The position numbers and the translations under genes are program-made. Below the pieces are notes generated by a model. That model saw only the letters and a list, made by a program, of their open reading frames with translations, was not told where the DNA came from and did no database searches. A stretch of 64,000 nucleotides of DNA from NCBI GenBank assembly GCA_016742095.1, contig JACVCJ010000006.1:62001-126000 (forward strand). Reading direction: 5' to 3'. Below are positions 50,498 to 59,832 of this stretch, one piece after another; position 1 is the stretch's first letter; every line of letters starts with the position of its first letter. Source of the DNA: Bacteroidia bacterium (GTDB taxonomy: Bacteria > Bacteroidota > Bacteroidia > CAIKAF01).

Positions 50498-52180
50498 ATG
50501 ATTACAGCGGATAACAAACTCGATATCTCGAAACTGAGAACACCTACCGGCACGCAGCTCAACACCAAAGGCTGGATACAGGAAGCCGCCCTGCGTATGC
50601 TGCACAATAACCTGGACCCCGACGTGGCCGAACGCCCCGAGGACCTGATCGTGTACGGCGGACTGGGTAAAGCCGCCCGGACCCCCCAGGCCTTCGAGCG
50701 TATCGTAAAAGCCCTGAAAGATCTGAATGAAAATGAAACGCTGCTCATCCAGAGCGGTAAACCCGTGGGTATTCTGCCCACCCATAAAGATGCGCCCCGT
50801 GTGATCATCAGCAACAGTATGCTGGTGCCTAAATGGGCTACCTGGGAGCATTTCCGTGAGCTGGACGCCAAAGGCCTGATGATGTACGGCCAGATGACCG
50901 CCGGTTCCTGGATCTATATCGGCTCGCAGGGCATTGTGCAGGGTACCTATGAGACCTATGCCGAATGTGCCCGTCAGCATTTTGGCGGAACCCTGAAAGG
51001 TACGCTGAACGTAACGGCCGGTCTCGGCGGTATGGGCGGAGCCCAGCCCCTGGCCATTACCATGAACGAAGGGGTGGCCCTGGTGGCCGAAGTGGAGGAG
51101 TGGCGTATCGATAAACGCCTCGAGACCCGCTACCTCGACCTGAAATACAAAGATATCGACGAGGCCATCGATGCGGCCCTGGCGGCCAAAGCCGAAGGTA
51201 AAGCCCTCTCCATCGGGGTGCTCTGCAACGTGGTTGACCTGCTGCAGCGCCTCATCGACCGCAATATCGTTCCGGATACGCTTACCGACCAGACCTCGGC
51301 ACACGATGAACTGATCGGCTATTTCCCGCAGAACATGAGCGTGGAAGAGGCCCGTGTACTGCGCGACGCCAACCCGGAAAAATACATGGAACTTTCGCTG
51401 GATACCATGGCCCGCCACGTAGAACAGATGCTGGAACTGCAACGCCGAGGCGCCATTACCTTTGATTATGGCAATAACCTGCGCGGACAGGCCAAAGACA
51501 AACGCGGTGTGCAGAATGCCTTCGATTTCCCGGGATTCGTACCGGCTTATATTCGTCCGCTGTTCTGTAAAGGCAGTGGCCCCTTCCGTTTTGTGGCCCT
51601 GAGCGGCGACCCGGAAGATATCCGTGTATGCGATGAAAAGCTGAAGGAACTCTTCCCCGAAGATGCGTCCCTGCAACGCTGGCTGAAGATGGCCGCGGAA
51701 AAGATCGCCTTCCAGGGATTACCGGCCCGTATCTGCTGGCTGCCGATGGGCGCCCGTCAGAAAGCGGCCCTGGCCTTTAACCAGCTGGTGCGCGAAGGTA
51801 AGGTGAAAGCCCCGATCGTGATCGGCCGCGACCACCTGGATACCGGTTCTGTAGCTTCGCCCAACCGGGAGACCGAAGCTATGCTCGACGGTAGCGATGC
51901 CGTGGCCGACTGGCCCATCCTGAACGCTCTCATCAACACGGCCGGCGGCGCCTCCTGGGTAAGCCTGCACCACGGTGGCGGCGTAGGTATGGGATACAGC
52001 ATACATGCCGGCATGGTTATTGTAGCCGACGGTACCGACGATGCAGAACAACGCCTGGCACGCGTACTCAACAACGACCCGGCCATGGGCGTGATACGTC
52101 ATGCCGATGCGGGCTACGATATCGCTCAGGACACGGCCCGGGCCTACCGCCTGGACCTGGAAAGCCGCCTGAGCAAATAA
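50498..52180 (+). CDS. hutU: Urocanate hydratase
   Basis: Converts urocanate to imidazolone propionate in histidine degradation; the enzyme uses NAD+ as an electrophilic cofactor. 560 residues, family length. Landmarks are [74 protein letters not shown] (NAD loop), [20 protein letters not shown] with the active-site Cys region, and [20 protein letters not shown]. No other hut genes are in the window. RNase P RNA follows 33 bases later on the same strand. Confidence 0.97.
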   Translation: MITADNKLDISKLRTPTGTQLNTKGWIQEAALRMLHNNLDPDVAERPEDLIVYGGLGKAARTPQAFERIVKALKDLNENETLLIQSGKPVGILPTHKDAPRVIISNSMLVPKWATWEHFRELDAKGLMMYGQMTAGSWIYIGSQGIVQGTYETYAECARQHFGGTLKGTLNVTAGLGGMGGAQPLAITMNEGVALVAEVEEWRIDKRLETRYLDLKYKDIDEAIDAALAAKAEGKALSIGVLCNVVDLLQRLIDRNIVPDTLTDQTSAHDELIGYFPQNMSVEEARVLRDANPEKYMELSLDTMARHVEQMLELQRRGAITFDYGNNLRGQAKDKRGVQNAFDFPGFVPAYIRPLFCKGSGPFRFVALSGDPEDIRVCDEKLKELFPEDASLQRWLKMAAEKIAFQGLPARICWLPMGARQKAALAFNQLVREGKVKAPIVIGRDHLDTGSVASPNRETEAMLDGSDAVADWPILNALINTAGGASWVSLHHGGGVGMGYSIHAGMVIVADGTDDAEQRLARVLNNDPAMGVIRHADAGYDIAQDTARAYRLDLESRLSK

Positions 52181-52302
52181 AAAAGAAAAGAAAGGTCGTA
52201 AGACCTCAAACGTATAAAGGTCCACCTGTCGATCCGGTCTTCAGACCGGGTAGGAAAGTCCGGGCAGCGCAGAGCACCGCACCACCTAACGGGTGGGGTC
52301 TC

Positions 52303-52321
52303 GTCTCGCTTGCAGCGAGAC
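52303..52321 (+). repeat. First CTCGCT...AGCGAG hairpin in RNase P RNA
   Basis: GTCTCGCT-TGC-AGCGAGAC, an 8-bp perfect stem. Shares its core stem with the hairpins at 52355-52371 and 52487-52503. Confidence 0.8.
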
Positions 52322-52354
52322 GGGATACGGAAAGTGCCACAGAGAACGATACCG

Positions 52355-52371
52355 CCTCGCTGTAAGCGAGG
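52355..52371 (+). repeat. Second CTCGCT...AGCGAG hairpin in RNase P RNA
   Basis: CCTCGCT-GTA-AGCGAGG, a 7-bp perfect stem, same core as the others. Confidence 0.8.
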
Positions 52372-52486
52372 TAAGGGTGAAAACGTGAGGTAAGAGCTCA
52401 CGCGTTGTATGGCAACATGCAGCGGGGAAAACCCTGCGGGCTGTAAGACCAAATAGGTCTGCTGCAGCGGGAGTTGCTCGCTCCCC

Positions 52487-52503
52487 TCTCGCTGTAAGCG
52501 AGA
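52487..52503 (+). repeat. Third CTCGCT...AGCGAG hairpin in RNase P RNA
   Basis: TCTCGCT-GTA-AGCGAGA, a 7-bp perfect stem with the same GTA loop as the second copy. Confidence 0.8.
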
Positions 52504-52599
52504 CGGCAGATGGGTAGGTCGCTGAAGGGGCCGTGTGAACGTCTCCGCAGATAAATGACAGGATAATACAGAACCCGGCTTATGGGCCTTTATGGTATT

Positions 52600-52640
52600 G
52601 ATCCCCGTTCTCCGGACGGGGATCTTTATTTTATTTTATT
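52600..52640 (+). terminator. Terminator after RNase P RNA
   Basis: GATCCCCGT (52600-52608) pairs with ACGGGGATC (52616-52624) and is followed by a T-rich tail. Confidence 0.85.
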
Positions 52641-52693
52641 TTGAACCTTCCGTACCAAAAAGGGTATTTATACGTACTATTTGTACCGCGCTC

Positions 52694-54589
52694 ATGACTT
52701 CAGCCACGAAATATATCCTGCTCGTTTTCCTGTTTGTACTGGCCGGCTGCGGCCGCTGGAGCCACAGCACAGGCCCGGCAGACGATAAACGCTTTGCGTA
52801 CCTGCCGCAGCTGGAAAAAGTGGATGACTTCCGTAAACTGGAAGGCAGGCCGCTTTCGGACAAGTTTTCGCATATACGTTCGGTAAAAGTAGTGTATGAT
52901 CTGCATTCAAAAAAGCTCTATTTCGTTAACGGTAATCACTATACGTACCACCACGAATTTGCGGAACAGGTGCTGGGATACGGCATTCCGCTGTACGAAT
53001 TCAACGAGCGCAATTACGGCGCAGGTAAACTGGCGCGGGATCTCCTGCTGGGCAACCTGAACCACGTGCAGAACACAAAAACCTGGTTCCTGGAACTCTC
53101 GCCCTCCGACCAGATGGACATTCCCTACATTGAAACGCTGTACCGTAGCGTAAAAGAGAACTGTGCATTCGGTGACAGTCTGCGCTTTTATGTCAATAAC
53201 CTGCGCCTGTTGCAGGCTGCGGAAAAAGGCACACTGAAACTGCCGCTGATCCGCTCGGAAGGACTGTTCGGCAGCCTGCTTTACCAGCAGGTGTCGGCCG
53301 GGGAGACCGGCGGTATACTGAAGCGTTATACCCTGGATGAACTGAAAAATACAGTGCCGGACCGCAACGAGATCATCCTGCTGAACGGTACGCCACTGAG
53401 CCTGCCCGACGTGAAAGGCATTATCGTTACCGAACTGCAGACCCCGCTGAGTCACCTGGTGCTGCTGGGCCGTAACCGAGGTATCCCGGTAGCTGTCTGC
53501 ACGCAGGCCTGGGACGATCCACGCCTGGCCACCCTGGAAGGTAAAAAGGTAGAGTTTAAAACCCTGGCCGACTCCATGCAACTGCGTGAAAATGCCGCCC
53601 TGCAATTTGAAGAAAAACCCGTACGTACGATCGTACTGGAAAAAGACCTCAGCAAAAAAGGCCTTATTTCTATGGACAAAGTGCCCGACCTGGGACTGGG
53701 CTATGTGGGTGCCAAGGCCTACAATTTTGCCTGCCTGGCCGCCATCAGCCGGAAGAAGCAGGAATTCCGGGTGCCGGAATATGCTTTTGCCATCCCGTTC
53801 TGGTATTATGCGCAGCATGTGGAACAAAGCGGGGCTTTAAAACTCATAGTGGAACTTGATAAAAACAGTGCTACACTAAAAGAAGACCTGAAAGCCGTTC
53901 GTAAAAAGATACAGGAATACCCGGTAGATCCGGAGTTGCTACGCCTGGTGGAGGAACGCATGAACGCACAGGCTGAATTTGCGGCCTTCCGCTTTCGTTC
54001 TTCGACCAATGCGGAGGACCTGAGCGATTTTAACGGAGCCGGACTGTACGACTCCAAATCGGCCGTAAAAGGCGATACCTCCAAAACCGTGGCCAATGCT
54101 ATACGCAAGGTCTGGGCCAGCACCTGGAGCCCGGCGGCCTACCGCGAGCGCGAAATCTTCGGCATCGATCAGCGCTCGGTGGCCATGGGCATACTGGTGC
54201 ACCGTTCCTTCCCGGAAGAAGAGGCCAACGGTGTGGTGGTCACGCAGAACCTGTACCGCGATTACGACGGTATTACGGTAAACGTACAAAAAGGCGAAAG
54301 TTCCGTGGTCCTGCCGGAAAAAGGGATCACGACCGAGATATTTACGGCCTATCCGTTCGAGCAGCCGCCCTGGGACGGCGAGCTGGTACTGGATTATGTG
54401 TCGCACAGTCCGCTGAACGATTACAAGCCCCTGCTCAGCGAAGCCGAAATAAAAAAACTGTACAGCGCCTGCATGGCCGTACGGGCCGGCATGCGCCGCT
54501 ACTGGGGCGAGGATGCCGTATGCGACATTGAATTCAAGCTGGTAGGCCCGGAACGTAAATTATACCTGAAACAGGTACGCATATACTGA
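52694..54589 (+). CDS. PEP/pyruvate-binding domain lipoprotein (PEP synthase/PPDK-related)
   Basis: A 631-residue protein with a lipoprotein leader (KYILLVFLFVLAGC, lipobox LAGC near residue 18). Two parts of PEP synthase/PPDK-type enzymes are seen in swapped order. A phosphohistidine swivel-like domain (about 215-290) has GIIVTELQTPLSHLVLLGRN, then RGIPVAVCTQ with the candidate His. A PPDK-N ATP-grasp domain follows (about 320-630), with VGAKAYNFACLAAI, FRFRSSTNAEDLSDFNGAGL, VWASTWSPAAYRER, VAMGILVHRSFPEEEANGVV and DIEFKLVG. No PEP/pyruvate barrel is present. The ATG at 52694 directly precedes the leader. Role unknown; membrane placement is a prediction. Confidence 0.83.
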   Translation: MTSATKYILLVFLFVLAGCGRWSHSTGPADDKRFAYLPQLEKVDDFRKLEGRPLSDKFSHIRSVKVVYDLHSKKLYFVNGNHYTYHHEFAEQVLGYGIPLYEFNERNYGAGKLARDLLLGNLNHVQNTKTWFLELSPSDQMDIPYIETLYRSVKENCAFGDSLRFYVNNLRLLQAAEKGTLKLPLIRSEGLFGSLLYQQVSAGETGGILKRYTLDELKNTVPDRNEIILLNGTPLSLPDVKGIIVTELQTPLSHLVLLGRNRGIPVAVCTQAWDDPRLATLEGKKVEFKTLADSMQLRENAALQFEEKPVRTIVLEKDLSKKGLISMDKVPDLGLGYVGAKAYNFACLAAISRKKQEFRVPEYAFAIPFWYYAQHVEQSGALKLIVELDKNSATLKEDLKAVRKKIQEYPVDPELLRLVEERMNAQAEFAAFRFRSSTNAEDLSDFNGAGLYDSKSAVKGDTSKTVANAIRKVWASTWSPAAYREREIFGIDQRSVAMGILVHRSFPEEEANGVVVTQNLYRDYDGITVNVQKGESSVVLPEKGITTEIFTAYPFEQPPWDGELVLDYVSHSPLNDYKPLLSEAEIKKLYSACMAVRAGMRRYWGEDAVCDIEFKLVGPERKLYLKQVRIY

Positions 54590-54725
54590 AAGGACGGATT
54601 GAAAAAAGGCCTTTGCCCCGCACCCGATGGGCCGCGCGCAGCGTTATGAGGCACGAATAACCGGAGCCGGCCCGCAGGGACACGGACCTGTATACGAAGA
54701 TACGCGCCCGATTGCGCATAAATAT

Positions 54726-55574
54726 TTACAGATATTGAGCAGAAACGAAGCGCCAGTTGCCGCTGAGGTCTTTGTGGGCCTGTACGTTGGAGAGTCCGGC
54801 TTCTTGCAGGACCCGGCAGGTTTCCCGGGACAGGTACTGGTTGATCTCCGCGTAGAAAAATCCGCCTTTTTTCAGGCATTGCGTAGCGCCCAGGGCCAGG
54901 CGTCGGTAGAAAAGGAGCGGATCGGTACCTTCGGGAAAAAGGGCCTGCTGCGGTTCAAAATCCAGCACGTTCGGATGCATATCCGTTTTTTCGGCAGCTG
55001 AGATATAAGGTGGGTTACTGACGAGTATATCTGTTTTTTCCAGCCGTACGTACGTATCCGGATCGAGCGCATCTGCCCGGAAAAAAGATACGGGGAGCCC
55101 GGTTCTTACGGCGTTTTTCTCCGCTACGGCCAGCGTTTCCGGAAAAAGATCGAAGCCCTGTATTTTCCATTGCGGGCGCCGGCTTTGCAGGGCCAGGGGA
55201 ATACAGCCGCTGCCGGTACAGGCGTCGGTTACGTGTAAGATAGCATTGGGATGGTTTTTCAGGATCAGATCGGCCAGTTCTTCTGTTTCCGGGCGGGGAA
55301 TGAGGGTGTATTCATTTACGAACAGCTGTAATCCATAGAAATGTACGTTTTTGGTTACATACTGGTAGGGCATGCCTTTTTTCAGTTTTTTTACGGCATT
55401 AAAAAACAGCAGCAGTTCACTTTCGCTGAGTTTGGCCGGGGGCGGCTGTACACTGCTGAAGACCTCGCAGAGGGCGTCCCAGATAATGCGCAGTTCCGCA
55501 GGGCTGTACAGCGTCTGCAGCTCGGTATATACGAAATTACGTACGGATCCCAGTGTATTATCGGGCACTTTCAC
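54726..55574 (-). CDS. prmC: Peptide chain release factor N5-glutamine methyltransferase
   Basis: Methylates the GGQ glutamine of release factors RF1/RF2 (282 residues). The SAM-binding site shows ILHVTDACTGSGCIPLAL, and the catalytic motif is ILVSNPPYISAAE (NPPY near 187). RPETEELADLIL is the family N-terminal link motif. Divergent from ribD with 53 bases between them. Confidence 0.96.
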   Translation of the reverse strand: MKVPDNTLGSVRNFVYTELQTLYSPAELRIIWDALCEVFSSVQPPPAKLSESELLLFFNAVKKLKKGMPYQYVTKNVHFYGLQLFVNEYTLIPRPETEELADLILKNHPNAILHVTDACTGSGCIPLALQSRRPQWKIQGFDLFPETLAVAEKNAVRTGLPVSFFRADALDPDTYVRLEKTDILVSNPPYISAAEKTDMHPNVLDFEPQQALFPEGTDPLLFYRRLALGATQCLKKGGFFYAEINQYLSRETCRVLQEAGLSNVQAHKDLSGNWRFVSAQYL

Positions 55575-55615
55575 GCTGCAAAGTTGGCTAAAAGTACGCT
55601 CAATTCAAAAAAGCG

Positions 55616-55623
55616 TACCTTTG
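55616..55623 (+). promoter_or_regulatory. -7 element immediately before ribD
   Basis: TACCTTTG fits TAnnTTTG and ends only four bases before the ribD ATG, so the transcript would begin at or next to the start codon. Confidence 0.5.
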
Positions 55624-55627
55624 TTGT

Positions 55628-56656
55628 ATGCACGAGGCATATATACGACGTTGCCTGCAGCTGGCCGCCATGGGCCGGGGCAGGGTGGCCCCCAATCCGA
55701 TGGTAGGGGCGGTGATCGTGCATAAAGGCCGCATCATCGGTGAAGGCTATCACCGTAAATACGGGGAGCCGCATGCCGAGGTGAACGCCATCGCTTCGGT
55801 GACGGAGCCGGAACTGCTGCCGGAAAGTACCCTGTACGTAAGCCTGGAGCCCTGTGCGCATTTCGGCAAAACGCCGCCCTGTGCCTCACTGATCATCGAA
55901 AAGAAGATCCCGCACGTGGTCATCTGCAATACCGATCCTTTTGAACAGGTGGACGGTAAGGGCATTGACATGCTGCGTGCCGCGGCTGTGCGCGTGGAAA
56001 CCGGTATCCTGGCAGCGGAAGGCCGCCTGCTGAACCGGCATTTTTTTACGTATACAGAAAAGAAACGTCCCTATATAACACTGAAGTTTGCCCGCTCGGC
56101 GGACGGATTCATCGATGGTACGGACAAAAAGCCCGTAGCTGTAACACAAGCGCTGACCAATGTGTTCACGCATCAGCTGCGCACGGAATTTGCCGCTATC
56201 CTGGCGGGTTACCGCACGGTGCTGAAAGACGATCCTTCGCTTACGGTGCGTTTGGTGAGCGGTCCGGCGCCGCTGCGCGTGATCGCCGACCCGGAACTGG
56301 CGCTGCCCCGTACGTTGCGTATATTTAACGATGAACTGCCCCTGGTGGTGCTGAACCGCAAAATGGAAGGGCAGGAAGGGCATATCCGTTATGTGCTGCT
56401 GCGCGAAGACCTGCAGGGCGGAGAAGCCCTGAGTGAAGCGCTGTACCGCCTGAAGATCAATTCCGTACTGGTGGAAGGCGGCGCAGCTATCCTGCAGCAA
56501 TTCATAGACGCCGGGCTCTGGGACGATTGCTACGAATACATAGCCCCTTTGTCGCTGGGCGCCGGTGTAAAAGCACCGGTACTGCCAGCCGGACTTTCCG
56601 GCGAAATTGTATACAAAAACGATACAGATATCGTCTTAAAATACCATCGTTCCTAA
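55628..56656 (+). CDS. ribD: Bifunctional riboflavin deaminase/reductase RibD
   Basis: Two early steps of riboflavin synthesis: deamination then ribosyl reduction of the pyrimidine intermediate (342 residues). The deaminase zinc site is PHAEVNAIA (His49, Glu51) and EPCAHFGKTPPCASLI (Cys76, Cys85). The reductase domain (from about 150) has ITLKFARSADGFIDG, ILAGYRTVLKDDPSLTVR and SVLVEGGAAILQQFIDAGLW. Normal fused form. No FMN riboswitch fits in the very short leader. Confidence 0.96.
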   Translation: MHEAYIRRCLQLAAMGRGRVAPNPMVGAVIVHKGRIIGEGYHRKYGEPHAEVNAIASVTEPELLPESTLYVSLEPCAHFGKTPPCASLIIEKKIPHVVICNTDPFEQVDGKGIDMLRAAAVRVETGILAAEGRLLNRHFFTYTEKKRPYITLKFARSADGFIDGTDKKPVAVTQALTNVFTHQLRTEFAAILAGYRTVLKDDPSLTVRLVSGPAPLRVIADPELALPRTLRIFNDELPLVVLNRKMEGQEGHIRYVLLREDLQGGEALSEALYRLKINSVLVEGGAAILQQFIDAGLWDDCYEYIAPLSLGAGVKAPVLPAGLSGEIVYKNDTDIVLKYHRS

Positions 56657-56724
56657 AAAAGAAAGGGACAACCGGCTTTTACACCCGTCATCCCTTCCTG
56701 TATGTATACGGAAAGCTGAACAGA

Positions 56725-59700
56725 TCAGGCGCTGCGTTCCCTGCGGCTGTATGCCATGCGGAAAATAATGGGGAACACCAGCAGGGTGAGCACGGTGGCG
56801 GTAATAAGTCCGCCGATAATGACAATGGCCAGGGGTTTCTGCGATTCGGAGCCGATGCCGGTGGATATGGCCGCCGGCAGCAGACCGATGGAAGCCATGA
56901 GCGCCGTCATGACCACGGGCCGCGTGCGTACTTTTACGCCTTCGGTGATGGCTTCGTCCAGCGGGTGTTTTTCCTTCCGGTTGCGGTGGAACTCCGAAAT
57001 GAGGATCACCCCGTTCTGCACGCATATACCAAAAAGGGCGATAAAGCCTACCCCGGCCGAAATTCCGAAGTTCATGCCCGTAACATGCAGGGCCAGTATA
57101 CCGCCGATGATGGCAAAAGGTACATTGGCCAGTACCAGCAGGGAATCCTTTACATTGCCGAACATGATGAACAGCAGTACAAAAATACCCAGCAGGCTCA
57201 CCGGTACCACCTGTCCCAGGCGTTTGGTGGCGCGTACCTGGTTCTCGAATTCGCCCGTCCAGCCCAGGGAATAGCCCGCGGGCAGCTGTACGTTCTTACT
57301 GATCTTTGCCTGCGCCTCGGCGATGGTACTGCCCAGGTCGCGTTCACGCACGGAGAACTTCACCCCGATAAAGCGTTTGGTATCGTCGCGGTAAATAAAG
57401 GCCGGGCCGGTGATCTTGCGTATATCGGCAATGGCACGGATAGGGATCTGGGAACCATCGTCAGACGGCACTTTCAGGGCGGCCATATCGTTCTCGTCCT
57501 TGCGGTATTCGGGCAGGTAACGTACGCGTACGTCAAACTTACGCTCGCCTTCGTATTTCTGCGTGGCCGTTTTACCGCCGAAAGCCATTTCCAGCACGGC
57601 CTGTGCATCGGCTACCTTTACGCCGTAAGCGGCCATGCGTTCCCGGTCGAGCACCACGCTTACCTCGGGCTGACCGATATTGCGCAGGATGCCCAGGTCT
57701 TTGATGCCTTCCACGTCCTTGACCTGGTCGATGACCTTATTGGCCAGTTCATCCAGCTGTTCCAGGTCGTCGCCATAAATTTTGATGGCATTGGCCGCCT
57801 TGATCCCCGCGGCCGCCTCGGCCACATTGTCGATGATGGGCTGTGAATAGTTGTAACTGATGCCCTGGTGCATGGAAAGCTGTGCATCCATTTCGGCAAT
57901 GATATCGTCGATGCTTTTGCCTTTGAGCTGGTCCTTGGGCAGCAGGTCTACCTGGAACTGCAGAAAGTTAAAGCCGTTGGGATCGGTGCCGTCGTTGGAA
58001 CGCCCTTCCTGGAAGAGTACATTGTTCACTTCGGGGAATTTCAGCAGGTCGGTGGTGATCTTTTTAGCCATTTCCACACTTTCTTTCTGCGACATGCTCA
58101 TGGGCAGTTCCGCTGTGATCCAAAGCGCCCCCTCGTTCAGTTGCGGAAGAAATTCGGTACCTAAAAAAGAAGCGGAAAAAAAGGTAACGACGAGCAGAAC
58201 GAGGGAGACGGCCAGGGATTTTATGCGATGGCGGAAGGTCCAGTTAAAGCCCTTTTCCACCATGCGGTTCCAGAAATTCACAAAGGGATTGTTCTTTTCT
58301 TTTACGTTCTTATTCAGCAGCAAATGCGTAAGTACGGGCACCAGGGTGAGTGTAAAGAGCAGGGCGCCCAGCAGGGCAAAACCCAGTGTCCAGGCCAGGG
58401 GCGAGAACATTTTACCCTCCACTTTCTGAAAGGCGAAAATGGGCAGCAGGGCGGTAATGATAATGAGTTTGGAAAAGAAGATGGCCTTGCCCATTTCGGC
58501 TCCGCTGCGTTGTATGATGCTGGCCTTGGCCAGGCGGTTGAACTGCTTCATGCCCTTTTTGTGCGCCAGGTGATCGAGGGTAACGAAGAGGCCTTCGACC
58601 ATGACCACGGCTCCGTCGATGATGATACCAAAATCCACGGCGCCCAGGCTGAGCAGATTGGCGCTCATACCCTTGAGTTTGAGGCAGAGAAAGGCAAACA
58701 GCAGGGAAAGCGGGATCACGATGGAAACGATGAGCGTGGTGCGCCAGTCGGCCATGAAAAGGAATACGATCACCGTAACAAAAATGATACCTTCCGTAAG
58801 GTTGTGCATTACGGTGGTGGTGGTGTAATTCATCAGGTTATCGCGGTCATAGAAGGTTTCTATGCTTACGTCCCTGGGCAGTACGTGGTTGTTCAGGTGT
58901 TCGATGCGTTCCTTTACGCGGGCCAGCACTTCGCGCGGGTTTTCGCCCTTGCGCATCACCACGATGCCTTCTACCACATCGTCGTTGGTGTTGAGGCCCA
59001 CCTGACCTACCCGGGGCAGGGAACTGCTTTTTACCGTGGCCACGTTTTTCACCAGTACGGGGTTACCGTCGTTGTTGTCGATGATGATGTTCTCGATATC
59101 GCGGGAGGACTGCAGGAGCCCGATGCCGCGTACCACATAGGCCTGGCCGTTCTTCACCACCACGTCGCCGCCCACGTTCAGGTTGCCGGCGTTCACGGCC
59201 CCGAATACGTCGAGCGGGGTAATATCGTACTGGGCCAGGCGGTTGGGGTCCACGCTCACCTCGTATATCTTCTCCTGTCCGCCGAAGGCCACTACATCGG
59301 CTACGCCGGGCACGGCGCGCATCTGCCGGTCAATGACCCAGTTCTGCAGGGTGAGCAGTTCGTGGGTGTCGCGTTCATCGCTTTTGAGGGTATAGCGGAA
59401 AATTTCGCCGGTCGGACCGTAGGGCGGCTGTACTTCGGGTTCCACGCCATCGGGCAGGGATACGTTGCGCAGCTGGTTGTTCACCTGCTGCCGGGCAAAG
59501 AAATCTTCCACATCGTCCTCGAAAATGATCTTGATCACGGAAAGTCCGAACATGGTCACACTGCGTACGCTGGTTTTCTTTTGTACCGCGTTCATGGAAA
59601 TTTCGATGGGCGCCGTTACGAAACGTTCGATCTCTTCGGCGCTGCGGCCGCTCCATTCGGTAACGATGATGATCTGTGTATTGGTTACATCGGGAAAGGC

Positions 59701-59820
59701 CTCGATGGGCATACTGCGGAAGGAGATAAAGCCGGCCACGGCCAGCACGGCCACCCAGAAAAAGGTAAAAGCCTTGTTCTTCAGCGAAAAGCCGATGATG
59801 TTTTTCAGTATCCTGTTCAT
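56725..59820 (-). CDS. Heavy-metal efflux RND pump, CzcA type
   Basis: A 1031-residue inner-membrane RND transporter with 12 membrane helices. The N-terminal helix and loop (MPIEAFPDVTNTQIIIVTEW) are typical of the HME group. In the fourth membrane helix the proton-relay motif is VDFGIIIDGAVVMVE (near 400), the DFG-x3-DGA form characteristic of zinc/cobalt/cadmium pumps rather than the CusA copper/silver form. FGKTA-like, GGKTATQKYEGERKFDVRVR and GSTIAEAQAKI mark the porter domain. It is the third gene of a czcCBA-like operon. Confidence 0.94.
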   Translation of the reverse strand: MNRILKNIIGFSLKNKAFTFFWVAVLAVAGFISFRSMPIEAFPDVTNTQIIIVTEWSGRSAEEIERFVTAPIEISMNAVQKKTSVRSVTMFGLSVIKIIFEDDVEDFFARQQVNNQLRNVSLPDGVEPEVQPPYGPTGEIFRYTLKSDERDTHELLTLQNWVIDRQMRAVPGVADVVAFGGQEKIYEVSVDPNRLAQYDITPLDVFGAVNAGNLNVGGDVVVKNGQAYVVRGIGLLQSSRDIENIIIDNNDGNPVLVKNVATVKSSSLPRVGQVGLNTNDDVVEGIVVMRKGENPREVLARVKERIEHLNNHVLPRDVSIETFYDRDNLMNYTTTTVMHNLTEGIIFVTVIVFLFMADWRTTLIVSIVIPLSLLFAFLCLKLKGMSANLLSLGAVDFGIIIDGAVVMVEGLFVTLDHLAHKKGMKQFNRLAKASIIQRSGAEMGKAIFFSKLIIITALLPIFAFQKVEGKMFSPLAWTLGFALLGALLFTLTLVPVLTHLLLNKNVKEKNNPFVNFWNRMVEKGFNWTFRHRIKSLAVSLVLLVVTFFSASFLGTEFLPQLNEGALWITAELPMSMSQKESVEMAKKITTDLLKFPEVNNVLFQEGRSNDGTDPNGFNFLQFQVDLLPKDQLKGKSIDDIIAEMDAQLSMHQGISYNYSQPIIDNVAEAAAGIKAANAIKIYGDDLEQLDELANKVIDQVKDVEGIKDLGILRNIGQPEVSVVLDRERMAAYGVKVADAQAVLEMAFGGKTATQKYEGERKFDVRVRYLPEYRKDENDMAALKVPSDDGSQIPIRAIADIRKITGPAFIYRDDTKRFIGVKFSVRERDLGSTIAEAQAKISKNVQLPAGYSLGWTGEFENQVRATKRLGQVVPVSLLGIFVLLFIMFGNVKDSLLVLANVPFAIIGGILALHVTGMNFGISAGVGFIALFGICVQNGVILISEFHRNRKEKHPLDEAITEGVKVRTRPVVMTALMASIGLLPAAISTGIGSESQKPLAIVIIGGLITATVLTLLVFPIIFRMAYSRRERSA

Positions 59821-59832
59821 GCGTAAGAGGGC

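Larger units (their letters stand above)
52214..52593 (+). ncRNA. rnpB: RNase P RNA
   Basis: Catalytic RNA that removes tRNA 5' leaders. P1 is a 10-bp helix of ATAAAGGTCC (52214-52223) with GGGCCTTTAT (52584-52593, one G-U). Conserved blocks are seen in order: GTAGGAAAGTCCGGGCAGCG with CAGAGCA after it (P3/P4 strand), AGAGAACGATACCGCC, GGTGAAAACGTGAGGTAAGA, and ACAGGATAATACAGAACCCG (P4 partner and J2/4) near the end. Length of about 380 bases fits the A type. Three near-identical short hairpins occur inside it. The ends are set from P1. Confidence 0.95.

Noticed and set aside
58228-59826. Long open frame on the plus strand opposite the CzcA gene (532 codons)
   Set aside because: It is antisense to a clear RND pump gene, is rich in His/Gly/Val as expected of a shadow frame, and has no domain or start signal.
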